From Linnemannia elongata (Eukaryota > Mortierellomycota > Mortierellomycetes > Mortierellales > Mortierellaceae), in assembly GCA_036320915.1 (NCBI GenBank), contig JAXBDG010000001.1:558001-622000 (forward strand): a stretch of DNA of 64,000 bases, in the 5' to 3' direction. Numbering within the stretch: the stretch's first letter is position 1; every line of letters starts with the position of its first letter. Under the pieces are notes generated by a model. That model had not been told where the DNA came from and ran no database searches. It saw only the letters and a program-made list of their open reading frames with translations. Positions 35,029 to 45,884 of the stretch are shown here, in pieces. The position numbers were made by a program, and so were the translations under genes.

Positions 35029-36497
35029 CTACTTATCCTCGATCTGAGGCTGTCCTGCAAACTTGTTGTATTCAACAAAGATACGCTGTGCTGGGCGGAC
35101 ACCACCTGAAAGTTGCAAGAAGAAAGAACGAAGGAAGAGGTAAGATATGATCAGCAAGGTGTAGAAAGATTACAACAACAACAACAACAACAACAACCCC
35201 AGGGAGAAGATGTACAGCAGCGGAGATGACAGCTTCTGTAAACATCTAGGAGATGCAAACGTAAGAAAAAGAAGGATTTTGAGGCATTATTTTTTTTTAC
35301 TCGTTTCGCAGATTTTTGTTTACCTGGAATATCGACAAAGAGATACTTGTATTCCCACTTGTTGCGCTGGTCCTTGACCATCTCCAGATGAGCTATTCCC
35401 TCGTTATCGGGACCCTCGACATAGAAGCGCATCAACAGATGTTCCTTGCCCTCAGCATCCAGCACCACCTGCGAGCTATTTTTGTTATAAGGTTATTGAG
35501 AAAAATATCCATGGGTGTCAGGAAACAAAGACTTGCTAAAAAAAAACCTTGGCACCAAAGAGTGGGTCGTCATACAGTCGAGAGACACTAGCAAAAAAGG
35601 AAAAATGGGAACGTACTGGATGCGACGATTCCTGCGACGTTTAGAGTTGGAGGGTTCACCGTGGCCCATCATGGGCGATCCAATGATATCCTTGAGCTTT
35701 TCGTGGTTGCGGACTCTTTCCAATGCGTCGCCAAAGACGTGGGTGTCGCTGTTGGATCCAAACAGTTCTGAGACGATCGCGTATCCAATGATGCCTATTC
35801 AATTGGAAGGATGGTTGAGTTGAAGTGGAAAATGAGGTGGATAAATAATTAGTAGGAGAGGCATCGCAGTTGGATTTGTTTGAGCGCGTTTATGGTGCTG
35901 TTTGGGTTGTTGTTCGTTCGTCTCTTCCTTCCTTCGATCGGGACAGAAAAAAAAATGAGAGAGAAAAAGGAGATGGAAGATGAAACGTACTGACGAGCAC
36001 GACTCCTGCGCCGATGACTGTATAGTTGGTTGTCGTCTTTGTCGCCGTCGCAACTATTATTTAACAAACAATGAAAAATAAAAAGATTCAGTTAATTATC
36101 TCTCCAGCATTGCTCTCTACCCTTCCTCTTCTTTTTTCCTGTGGTCCAATGGGGGCACCTGCAACCACCACACACTGCACACGCGACAACTATTGTCCGA
36201 GGATTATTTTTTTTATGTTTGTTATGTATAATTACCCTTCTCGGAGGTGGAGAGATCCTTCCATTGTTTCTTCTCGGTATGCTGTGCGAGAGCACCGCCA
36301 GAGGCAAAGGGCTTCTTGGAGTGGTCCGTTGCCAACCCACGACGGGCTGACAGGGAAGAAGGCTTGGTGTGCTGTTGGGTCCTGAGAACGTTGGCGATCC
36401 TTGACTGCGGAAGCGAACGGTTAACGTATGAGGTCAGGCATGCGCGTGTGGTGGCGTTCCATGAGGATCGAAAACTGGTTTGAAGGAGCGTCGTCAT
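35029..36497 (-). CDS. TIM21: Mitochondrial import inner membrane translocase subunit Tim21
   Basis: Five exons: 36236-36497, 35991-36053, 35617-35794, 35324-35475, 35029-35105. They give 243 aa, in line with yeast Tim21 (239). The N terminus is rich in Arg, Ser and Thr without acidic residues, as expected for a matrix presequence. One transmembrane helix (YTVIGAGVVLVSIIGYAIV) precedes the intermembrane-space domain, with SDTHVFGDALERVRNHEKLKDIIGSPMMGHGE and LMRFYVEGPDNEGIAHLEM, the characteristic Tim21 fold segments. The C terminus is RPAQRIFVEYNKFAGQ. Tim21 links the TOM complex to TIM23 by binding Tom22 and also binds respiratory supercomplexes. The gene is divergent from RHEB and convergent with the kelch gene. 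Confidence 0.93.
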
Positions 36498-37877
36498 TGT
36501 TGATTCTTGTTGGAAATTGAAGAAAGGGAAAAGAGGGAATGGAATGGCGAATGTCAAAAACCACCTCTTCCTCTCTTCCGAGAAACACGCTCAGTCAGGA
36601 ACAACCCCTACCGTACGCACAAATACTACGTCACAAATAGCAGTAGCGAAGTATCGAGAGGTCAATAGGAAATTTTCTTCCGTGGGCATGTCTTGTCGTT
36701 CTTCCCGGTTTAACGTATCGTTCTACGAGCAAGCAACATACAACGACCATCCGTAGGACGACAAGCAACCCCTAGGAGAATGACATACCTAGGCAAAAGC
36801 AAAGAAAACACAAAGTGGTTTTTTTTTTCCTTTCATCGATGACAATTATCAGCCAAATGAGCAAGCAAATGATGCAAACAATGACATTGACAAAACGGCC
36901 GAGAATAACAAGTATCGCATTTCCAAACGACAACAACAAAAAAAAAAAAAATGACACATGCATACCAAACTTGTCAAGAAAGCTGGATACGATGGAAGCC
37001 GGAAAGAGCAGCGGAGATCTTTCTTTCCAAAGAGAAGTTTGAACCTCCTACACACTTACCACTTCGGCAATTCAAGTGCATCGATGAGGGTTCAAGGGAG
37101 TGTATGAGAGGAGGAGCAAAAGAGTTGGACGGAGATGCGTGAAGGCGCCAATTGTTCATCGATCTGTGGTTTGGTGGTTTTTGTCGGCTGGTCAATGGTT
37201 CGTCGCTTCTCTTCCCCCGCCATTTTATTGTGCTTGGTTTTTGCTCTCGTGCATCATCTTGGCCATGGTTAATAACATTGGGCCATGCCGATTGGCGATA
37301 GCCAAATAGCAATAGCTAATGGTCATAGCAATAGTAAAGGCGATAGCAGTACGAGAGGCAATGATACCTGTTTTTCAATTTGCAATGGTGGTAGCAACAA
37401 TGATTACAATGAAAACAGCAATAACTATACCAATAACACGAGTGTCCAATGGTTCCTATCGACTTTGAAGAGGGGAAAAAAAAAAAAAAAAAGGAATACA
37501 GCCCAATAGGTTGACTGAAATAGAAGGATGGGGCTCGTATTTCACCTTACCCCCCTTTTCGTGAAAACTGTTCCGTCCGCAGAACAATGCTCCACGGAGA
37601 ACAGCATCATTGTTGCTACAACAACTAGAACAAGAAAAGATGTCCCGTTCAGTCTGCGCCCAAATTGAATAAAAGGACGGGAAGAAGGGTTCACTCATCT
37701 CTCTTCTTTTTTCTTTTCTTTCATCTCCATTCCTCACACTCACACTTCTCTTTCGCTTCTCATTCCTCGCCCTACTCTCTCCACACACTCTATCTTACTC
37801 TCGCTCTCATATTCTCCCCACTCCCTTCTCCTCTCTCCTCTTTTCACACTATTCACAAAACACATAACAGCTACAAA
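36498..37877. other. Divergent intergenic region TIM21/RHEB
   Basis: 1.4 kb between two divergent starts. A stretch at 37300-37440 holds imperfect AGCAATAG/AGCGATAG units and reads as an Asn/Ser-rich open frame that is probably not a gene. CT-rich leader sequence precedes the RHEB start. No RNA gene is seen. Confidence 0.5.
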
Positions 37878-39535
37878 ATGAGCTCATCGTTGAAAAGCAG
37901 TACTTCGGATGCCCCAAAGATACGCCGTGTTGCCCTCATGGGTTCGCGCGCTGTCGGTAAACTTACACCACCCTTGAATCATCATCCTATCAATAAAACG
38001 CCCACCCATCTTGACAAGAGAGAGGGGGAGGAGGAGAAGAAGAACAACAAAAGCGATTCCTCTTTGATTTTTTTTTTTTTTGCATAGATTGAGCCACACT
38101 ACCATAACCATGATTGAGAGTGCGTCGTTTGTCCTTCGGATTACTCTCCCAAGGCTTATCTCCGTCTCTCTCACTCTCTCTCTCTCACTCCTCCCTCTCC
38201 CATGCACTTTGCACAGCTGATATCCATTTAATTGATCCGCGATCACAATCGCGAAAAAAAAGCGGAGCGATTGTTCACAAGCTGGCGTGGCCATCGGAGC
38301 ATGGAGAGATAGTAGACGGGCTGGGTAGTAGACGACAAGATAACGTACACCCCTACCCTCGGCTCTTCCTTCCTTCACTCGCTCTCGGCCGGATGAACCT
38401 GACCTTGCCTTAGAGATACGATCGCCTACTCATCAATGCTCTCGAACGCTTGCCCATGAGCTCTTCGTCTATGGGTTGGACGACTCTTTGTAGTTTCACA
38501 TGGACCACTCCCTCGATAGGGGAAGGGGACCGATAAACAGCACTGACCACATCCGTCCAACCCAACGCTTTTTGTTTGAAACGCTCACTTCCCTTCTCCT
38601 TCGCCTCTCGCCCTCTTGCTCTTCCATCACAACAAACAACTCCTGTCATCTGCATTGACGAACACCCAACGTTGTACTCAATCAACTTGTTGTTCTTTTC
38701 TTCTCTCGGCGATATAGGCAAGTCGTCAATGGTCGTCCAATACGTTCACAACGTCTTCAATGACTCTTATTTCCCTACCATCGAGGAGACATTCACAAAG
38801 CAATTGACTTTCCATGGACAACTGTATGAGGTCGAGATCATTGACACCGCTGGACAGGTACACGTTTATCTTTTAGCTTTCAAAAAAAAAAAGAATAGTG
38901 AGAAAAATGGGAAAAAGAAAAGGAGTTCTATTTTTTGCTTCTCTTTCATCTCCTCATTTGGAAACGATAACTTCAACTCATTCCTCGCTTCTTTTATTTC
39001 CTTATCGCAACATATATTTCTATTTGACAACAACCAACGATATAAAACATCAGGACGAGTTCTCGATATTCAATGGACGACATGCACTAGATGTGCACGG
39101 CTACGTATTAGTTTACTCTGTGACGAGTAGGCAGAGCTTCGACATGGTGACCGTCATCCGGGACAAGATCCTCAACTTTACAGGAACAGACTGGGCCCCT
39201 ATTGTCCTTGTTGGAAACAAGACCGATCTTCAGGGACAGCGCCAGGTCTCGAAGGAAGAGGGCGATGAATTGGCTAGCAAGTGGAAGTGTCTCAATTGCG
39301 AAACTTCTGCCAAGACGAAAGAGAACATTGGTAATATGTCTACGAAGAGGAGAGGGATGAACGTTTGTGCTTTTTATTATTTTTACTTTTTGTCCGAGAA
39401 GAAAAAGTTGACGCTGATCCCACCGTGCGAATATTTCCATTTTTAGGACGGGCGTTCGAACTGATGCTGGCCGAGATGGAGAAATCGACGGATGCCGTAC
39501 CTGAGGACAAAAAGGGCGAGTGTCTGATCCTCTGA
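37878..39535 (+). CDS. RHEB: Ras-family GTPase Rheb
   Basis: Four exons: 37878-37956, 38718-38857, 39054-39330, 39447-39535. They give 194 aa. The P-loop GSRAVGKSS carries Arg at the position of Ras Gly12, a hallmark of Rheb. The other motifs are the effector loop YFPTIEETF, DTAGQDEF, NKTD and ETSAK. The C terminus CLIL is a CaaX box; the final Leu favours geranylgeranylation by the known rule, whereas many Rhebs end in Met or another residue read by farnesyltransferase. Rheb activates TORC1 and in fungi also affects arginine/lysine uptake and growth. Intron 1 is 761 nt, far longer than the others here, and interrupts the P-loop codons between Val and Gly. It could hold regulatory sequence. 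Confident. Confidence 0.95.
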
Positions 39536-40484
39536 GAACATCAACAGCATAACCTAGTTCAAGGATAAAGACCTTTGCTTGGTTTTTTTTTGTTAGATTA
39601 GCGCGCTTTGCACACAGAAACCTCATTAAAGCATGTCACCTCCTCTATGCTACTTTCGATTGGCGGTAAGACGCGTTCTGCATTTGACGCGAAATGGTGA
39701 TGACCAAGGACTGGTTTAAGACCAGCGCTATGATATTTTAATCATTGAGCGTCTCAGACTTGGGAATGTCTCTATCCTTGCTCGCCTTCGCCTTCCCTCA
39801 CACTCTTGTCTGGCAGCAATGCAACCACAAAAATAAGAGCAGAGGCACGGCATACCTCGTTTGTGCAACCACAAGAAGAAATCATGTGGCATGAAAGAGG
39901 GCCATGGTTAGGGTGGCAAAACAAAGATATCTCTTTGGCTTACACCTCATCTCTTTTTACTTTCACTACTTCGAATCTCATCCCATTCCATCAGCTACTC
40001 CCTTCACTCCATCGTCCTGACATCTCACAATCATCTCCTGAACTCTCGTCATCCAGGAATTCACAAGTTCTCCTTCTTTCCTCTCCTCTTTTCTTTGCTT
40101 CGCCTCTCTCTTTCTCTCGCTCTCTCTCTCGCTCTCCTTTTATTGGCTGCGGCTACAACGTTTTGCGTGAAAGTAGCTGTTACACCACTCCCAGTCAGTC
40201 GAGTAGGTATAAGAATGATGCAGTGAAAGCGTCGAGAACCGCTATACTTGCTACCAACGACAAACGTTAATTTTACTTGTTCCTTTTTCGTAGACTACCT
40301 TTTTCTCTGCACAGCGCACCCGCGCCCCCGACCGGAGTAGCGACCAATCCCCAACCAACCTTCCGCCAGCTTAAAGGTATGACTCCCGTTTAGTACGTTT
40401 CTACTCTACCAACAAATCCTCCGCAAGAGATGCGTTAGTGAGTACTCACACTCCCGCTACTTCCTTTGTAGAACCTTCAACGCC
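39536..40484. other. Intergenic, promoter and leader of the NLR-like gene
   Basis: About 950 bp. CT-rich tracts lie at 40070-40140. A probable intron in the 5' leader runs from the GTATGA donor at 40377 to the TTTGTAG acceptor ending at 40471, 13 bp before the ATG. No other gene is seen. Confidence 0.5.
40377..40471 (+). other. Probable 5'-UTR intron of the NLR-like gene
   Basis: TTAAAG|GTATGA donor and a pyrimidine-rich TTCCTTTGTAG acceptor, 95 nt apart, match the intron style of this window. The start codon follows 14 bases after the acceptor. It has not been confirmed by transcript data. Confidence 0.45.
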
Positions 40485-43400
40485 ATGAACAATTCGAGGC
40501 AGGAACGGTCCCTCGACAACAGTTCGACTTTCAGGGCAGGACAGAAAGCGACTAACATATCACTTTCAACCACCCAGCCAAAACCAGCCCATATCATATC
40601 TCCTCAGGAGCTACAGGATGCCATCACGAAAGCAATGTCCTGGAAGCCCATTTTCATTAGCAACATTGCTGCGCCTTCAATTGCAGTAGCACTCCCACAG
40701 TCAGATAGCCACTTCGAGACCACCACCCAGTTGGCGTATGTCAATAATTTGATCCGCACCCACTTGTCGACTGCAAGCATCGACGTCAACAGGAACGTCG
40801 GTGCATGCCTGGATCCACCTCAGCAGGCCTTAGTGGACGCCATTCTTCAGGACGAGGACAGACAAGATCAGATACGCTGGTTGACGGCTATGATCGTGGA
40901 GGAGTTTGCAGCGAGAAGTGTCAGGACATCGGCAATGTTATCCGAGGTGATCCTCCTAGGCCCATTCCTCAATCAGGAATATCACCGGAAATTACTCAAT
41001 ATCTTGATCATCGAACTCGAAACGACAACATCCTTGGAAGTCGATATACTCCAAGCCATTTCCCAGCTTGTCCAATGCGCTGAGCCTGATTACCTCCTCC
41101 CGGGCGACCTTGGTAGTATCTTGGTTCTTCTTTGCAAGCACCTTCAAGAGCCGCACCAACAATCAAACATATCCACCTATTATATTCTCCTGGCGCTCTC
41201 TCGTGTCCTGGATGCCATGGTCGAGGGCAAGGTCCAGGATCCGAGTCATATTGTGCACTACGAGCCTTTGACTGTCGTGCTGGACCTATTGATGAGCAGC
41301 CCTGATCCAAACCTCAAGTACCAGGCAGCCTATGCCTTGCAGTGCCTGTTGAGCATTCCACACGATGAGGCGCACCGGGAGTTTGCGTTGCGACATACTG
41401 GAAACATCGCTATGGGTCTTCTTGGAGTTACGAGCGTCTGCAAGCTCGGTTTCAGCGGATTCTCGGATGTGTTCAGAAACGCAACCCCGAGCACTTTCGA
41501 GGTTGGTTCTCAGGCTGCGGATGAAGCTCGGTCAATACTGGAGAGTGACGATATGCTAGCGATTGTCTATGGAGGTATTCTCTCTGGTAGAAGGAAATTG
41601 TGGTATCCAGCTTTGCGCGAGGCAGAGGAACACGTTCGCAATGGTCGGCTGGCGGATTTCAATCATGTCGTCTTTGAAGCACTATGCTGCCAGGATTTCG
41701 AGTTCCGATGGGGCGTTTCCCGACTCCTCGGCGAGATGGCTGTCGATCCGTTATGGGATGTTGACACCCGCGAAAAAGCCATTGACTTTCTCGTTGAGAT
41801 ATACAGGGAAGTTACCATTCATGACCTAGCCGAGAATGTCGACAAATGCATCGTGGATATTCTCCAACAGGTTGCTGACTTACCAGACATTACCATCTCG
41901 AGCCGTGCCAAAATGCATCTTCAAAGCCTGGAACACAGGGGTTTAGCTGGAGAAGAAGGCCTTTACCGCGATGTTCAAGCCAGCCCTTTCAACTTTTACC
42001 CGCTCCTGGCCCGAAAACCCGCTCCAACGTCTTCGCCACTGCTTGCCCAGGCTCAACGCTTTTACGGCATCGACTACGACCTACACAAGTTACGAGCGCA
42101 GCGGCTAGAGGAACGAGATAAAATCCTTTACATCCCACCCCGGGGCAAGTTTGCCTCTGACTCTTCCGACCAAGAATCATTCCCACTCATGGAAAAAGCG
42201 TTGGAGTTTCTGGCTAGCACCAGACAGGTCATGCTATTACTGGGAGATTCAGGAGCGGGAAAGTCCACTTTTAACCTGGAGCTGGAGAACACTCTTTGGA
42301 AGGACTACAGGAAAGGCGATCCCATCCCTCTTCATATCCACCTCCCCGCCATCGATACACCCGCCCAGGATCTCATCGTAAAACAGCTGCGCTACTACGA
42401 CTTTTCGGAAAGTCAGATTCAGTACTTGAAGAAGCATCGACAATTCATACTCATTTGCGATGGGTACGACGAAAGCCGGCTTACGGGAAACCTGCACACG
42501 ACCAACCACCTCAATAAGCCAGGACAATGGAAGGCCAAAGTCGTGATCAGCTGTCGCAGTCAGTACTTGGGACTAGATTATCGCGCTCGATTCGAACCGG
42601 CAGGCAACCGATATGGATATGAAGCACCAGCCGATCTCTTCCAGGAGGTCTTCATCGCGTCGTTCTCTAGGGCCCAGATCAAGCTTTATGTCGAATGTTT
42701 TGTCGAGCGGACGTTGTCGGATCCTGCTTTTCTCCCCGGTCAGACGCCTTGGGTAGTCGATGACTACACGAATAAGCTCGATGCGATTCCCAATCTGATC
42801 GATCTCGTCTCCAACCCCTTCCTTCTGACGATGGCTTTGCGAGCGCTTCCTAAAGTTGTTAAGTCTGAGCAGGCCCTCTCCGATATTCGACTCACTCGCA
42901 TTGGGCTGTACGACATCTTTACAAAAGATTGGCTGGATACCAACAAGAAACGATTCGAGAGTAGCCCCCTTTCGGAACAGGCACGGACCACTTTCAGCCT
43001 TCTATGCGAAACAGGCTTCTATAAAGAGGGCCTCAAGTATCAAAAGGATCTTTCCGAGGCTATCTTTGAGCACCAGAAAGGACGTCCAGTGGTCGAATAC
43101 CTTCACCGACGAGAAGCCCAGGGCTGGAAGGCTAGATTCTTTGATTTATATAGCAAGGAGACCTTCATTCTCTTCGAGTCCAGCCCTTTGACACGATCTG
43201 GCCATCGGTACCGCTTCCTTCACCGTTCTCTGTTGGAGTACTTGTATTCCCGAGTGATCTCCGACTCATTTCATCCCGATGGCCAGCTAGATGAGGTCGA
43301 CCACTCTACAGCGAAAGATGCCTGTGAGCGCCTCGCCGACCATCCCTTGAACCGAAGGAGCATTGTTGATGAGCCGTCGATCTTGCAATTCCTGGCCGAG

Positions 43401-45597
43401 CGTGTGGAGTCGAGCGATCTGTTTAAGACATGGCTACGTGATGTTATTCGGGAGTCCAAAGGCGATGCAGGGACTTGCATAGCGGCAGCCAACGCGATCA
43501 CGATTTTGGTCAGGGCAGGAGTGCGATTCAATGGCGAGGATTTACAGGGCATCAGAATTCCAGGAGCGGATCTGCGTGGCGGAGAGTTTGATTCCGCGAA
43601 CCTTGAAGGTGCGGATCTGAGGGACGTCAATCTAGGCAAGGCGTGGCTGCGGCAGGCGAACTTCACCAACGCGCAGATGTCTGGGACCCGGTTTGGTGAG
43701 CTTCCATATCTTGAGTTGGAGGATGTGGTCTTGAGTTGTATTTTCTCAACCAACGGGGAGAACCTTGTCGTATCGACGGGGAACGACAAGATTCGTGTCT
43801 ACGAAACCGCAACCTGGACCAGTATTGCCGAGTATCAAGGTGGAGGAGCCATTGCGGTCTCACCAGCCAATGGCGAACTCGCCAAGAGAGGCGAGAACAA
43901 TACCGTGGAGTTAGGAGACATCTTGACAGGCGAAGCACGCATCACCCTGCATGGACACGAACAAACCGTCGACTGCATCTCATACTCATTCGACGGAGAC
44001 TATATCGCCACCGCAAGCGAGGATAACACCGTACGGATCTGGTCGACTCAGTTTGGCGATCTTGTGCATACCCTGGAAGGCCACGCACAACCTGTTCGCG
44101 GAGTGGCTTTCTCTCCCGACGGCCGCCAACTCGCATTCTGCAGTCAGCACTCTACAGTGCACACGTGGGGTACTGAGACAGGACAGGAGATCTTTCAGTT
44201 CAATCGTGGGGTTGACATGTTCACCGTGGCTTACTCCCCTAAGGGTCGTCAGCTTGCAGCTGGCGGTGCAAGTCCTCGTGTTCCTGTATGGGATCCTTGC
44301 ACGGGTGAACTTCTTCACGAGTTGACTGGACATACTGGAGGAGTTCTCGGTTTGAAATTCTCCCTAGATGGTCTTCAGATTGCCTCCTGTGGTCAAGACG
44401 GCACTATTCGCCTGTTTGACGCCCTCAATGGCACGCTCCTCAATACCTTTTCTGGCCATCTCTTCGAAGTCACTTGCGTTGCATACTCACCAACCAGAGA
44501 CTACATTGCTTCGGGATCGAGGGACAGGGCGGTGCGGATATGGAAAACTGGAGAGCCTTGGTCGGATGCATTTTCGCATAGGCAGGTGGAAGGTATTGCG
44601 TGTCTGGATGTTTCTCAAAACGGTAAACAGGTCGTGATTGGCAAGGCAGATGGGTCGATTCACTTCTGGGAGATTTGGGCCAGCAAACCGAGGATCGTCT
44701 CTACCGGCCATACGTCTCAAGTCCTGAAGGTGGAATTCTCACCAAACGGCGAACAAGTTGTTTCGGCGAGCATGGACGGGACCGTGAGGTTATGGTGTGC
44801 AGAAACAGGAAAGTCGCTACGAGTTTTCGGGGTCAATGAAGAGGCTGTCAACGACGTTGCCTTCTCGCCCTGCGGCAAATGGATCGTCTCGGCGAGCGAT
44901 GACAGCTCGGTGTTGGTTTGGGACATTGATAAGTCTGATGAGCCTGAGTCATACCTGATTGGCCACGAGGACAAGGTCATTGGGGTCTCTTTTTCACCGG
45001 ACGGGGAACAGGTTGCGTCCTGCAGCAAGGACGGGACTGTACGGATATGGGACGCTTCATCAGGAGAACTCTTCGCCTCGACGCCTTTTGAGGGCGTTGA
45101 AAGGTGTTCTATACCCTGGAGGATGACCAGGAACTCATTTCAGTGTCGATAGCAGACCGGAATCTTTTCCGCTGGAATCCACGAGCTATAGGGAGTTTTG
45201 ATCGAGAGTACGAGTCGATCAATCCCGATGTGGTATGCTGTTCACTATCACCCTGTGGCAAGCTCATGGCGACAGGAGGAGACAGAGGTAACTTACAGCT
45301 CTGGGCTCGGGTCTCAGGCACCTTGATAGAGATCTTTCGGTCGATGATTGGGCTCACGTACACGATCGGGTGGAGGCAAGGGTCCGAGTGCTTGTACCTG
45401 TCGACGGTGGGACTGGATATGTTAAGGTTTGGAAGTTAGAGGAGAAGAAGGATGGGTATCATCTGCAGTTGCTTTGGAGGATCGGGCTGAAGGAGCTTTC
45501 TTTGGTGGATGCGAATCTGGAGGGGGTTGTGGGATTGGATCCGTTTGACCTAAAGTTGATGAAGCAACACGGTGCCGTTGGTACTCCTCACGAATAA
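40485..45597 (+). CDS. NLR-like STAND protein: ARM-like, NACHT, pentapeptide, WD40; two frameshifts near the 3' end
   Basis: The frame is open without introns from 40485 to a stop at 45150-45152 (1,555 codons). Residues about 100-500 are leucine-rich helical repeats of ARM/HEAT type (ILQAISQLVQ, YQAAYALQCLL). A NACHT-type NTPase follows: Walker A GDSGAGKST at 587-595, Walker B FILICDGYDES near 655-662, then KAKVVISCRS. Pentapeptide repeats (ADLRGGEFDSANLEGADLRD) occupy about 1013-1065, then WD40 blades. WD40-like sequence continues past the stop in two other frames: frame +2 from about 45104 (CCSLSPCGKLMATGGD) and frame +1 from about 45412 (GYVKVWKLEE) to the TAA at 45595-45597. Counting blade ends over all frames gives 14, enough for two seven-bladed propellers. 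Each break fits loss of one base in a G-rich run, so it is a recent lesion or a consensus error. Such proteins are candidates for fungal non-self recognition or cell-death signalling; here that is inference. Confidence 0.85.
45099..45104 (+). other. Apparent frameshift 1 in the NLR-like gene
   Basis: WD40 coding sequence passes from the main frame to the frame one base earlier around AAAGGTG. The shift equals one missing base, most simply a G. Without it the protein ends 15 codons later in unrelated residues. Confidence 0.7.
45407..45412 (+). other. Apparent frameshift 2 in the NLR-like gene
   Basis: Around GTGGGA the frame again moves by one base, the same sense as frameshift 1. The last blade (GYVKVWKLEE) and the C-terminal end lie only in the new frame. 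Confidence 0.7.
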
Positions 45598-45884
45598 TAC
45601 TCGTCTTCGCCCTTGTTACTTTACATTACTGATCGCTCATATAAATTCTGAATTACTCAACGCCACTAAACCTTCAGATTTACATGGAAGAATGAGGGAA
45701 AACACATTGAGTATAATTATAATAATGATTTATTAATGGTATGAAGTATGCTTAGAAAAATGTTGATGCAAATTTAGATATGAGCATAGATAACTAACAA
45801 CATCGATGATGTTGTTGATTTGTCCAAACGTGTCTACAAAAAAGACCGTTTTGCTTGTTTCTCCTGTTCCCTTTCCTTCCTACT

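Noticed and set aside
35108..35323. Extra TIM21 exon inside the last intron
   Set aside because: The sequence there is a CAA microsatellite and gives no Tim21-like residues; joining 35324 to 35105 closes the frame exactly.
37285..37509. 74-codon Asn/Ser-rich open frame upstream of RHEB
   Set aside because: Arises from an imperfect AGCAATAG repeat and ends in an A run; no independent support.
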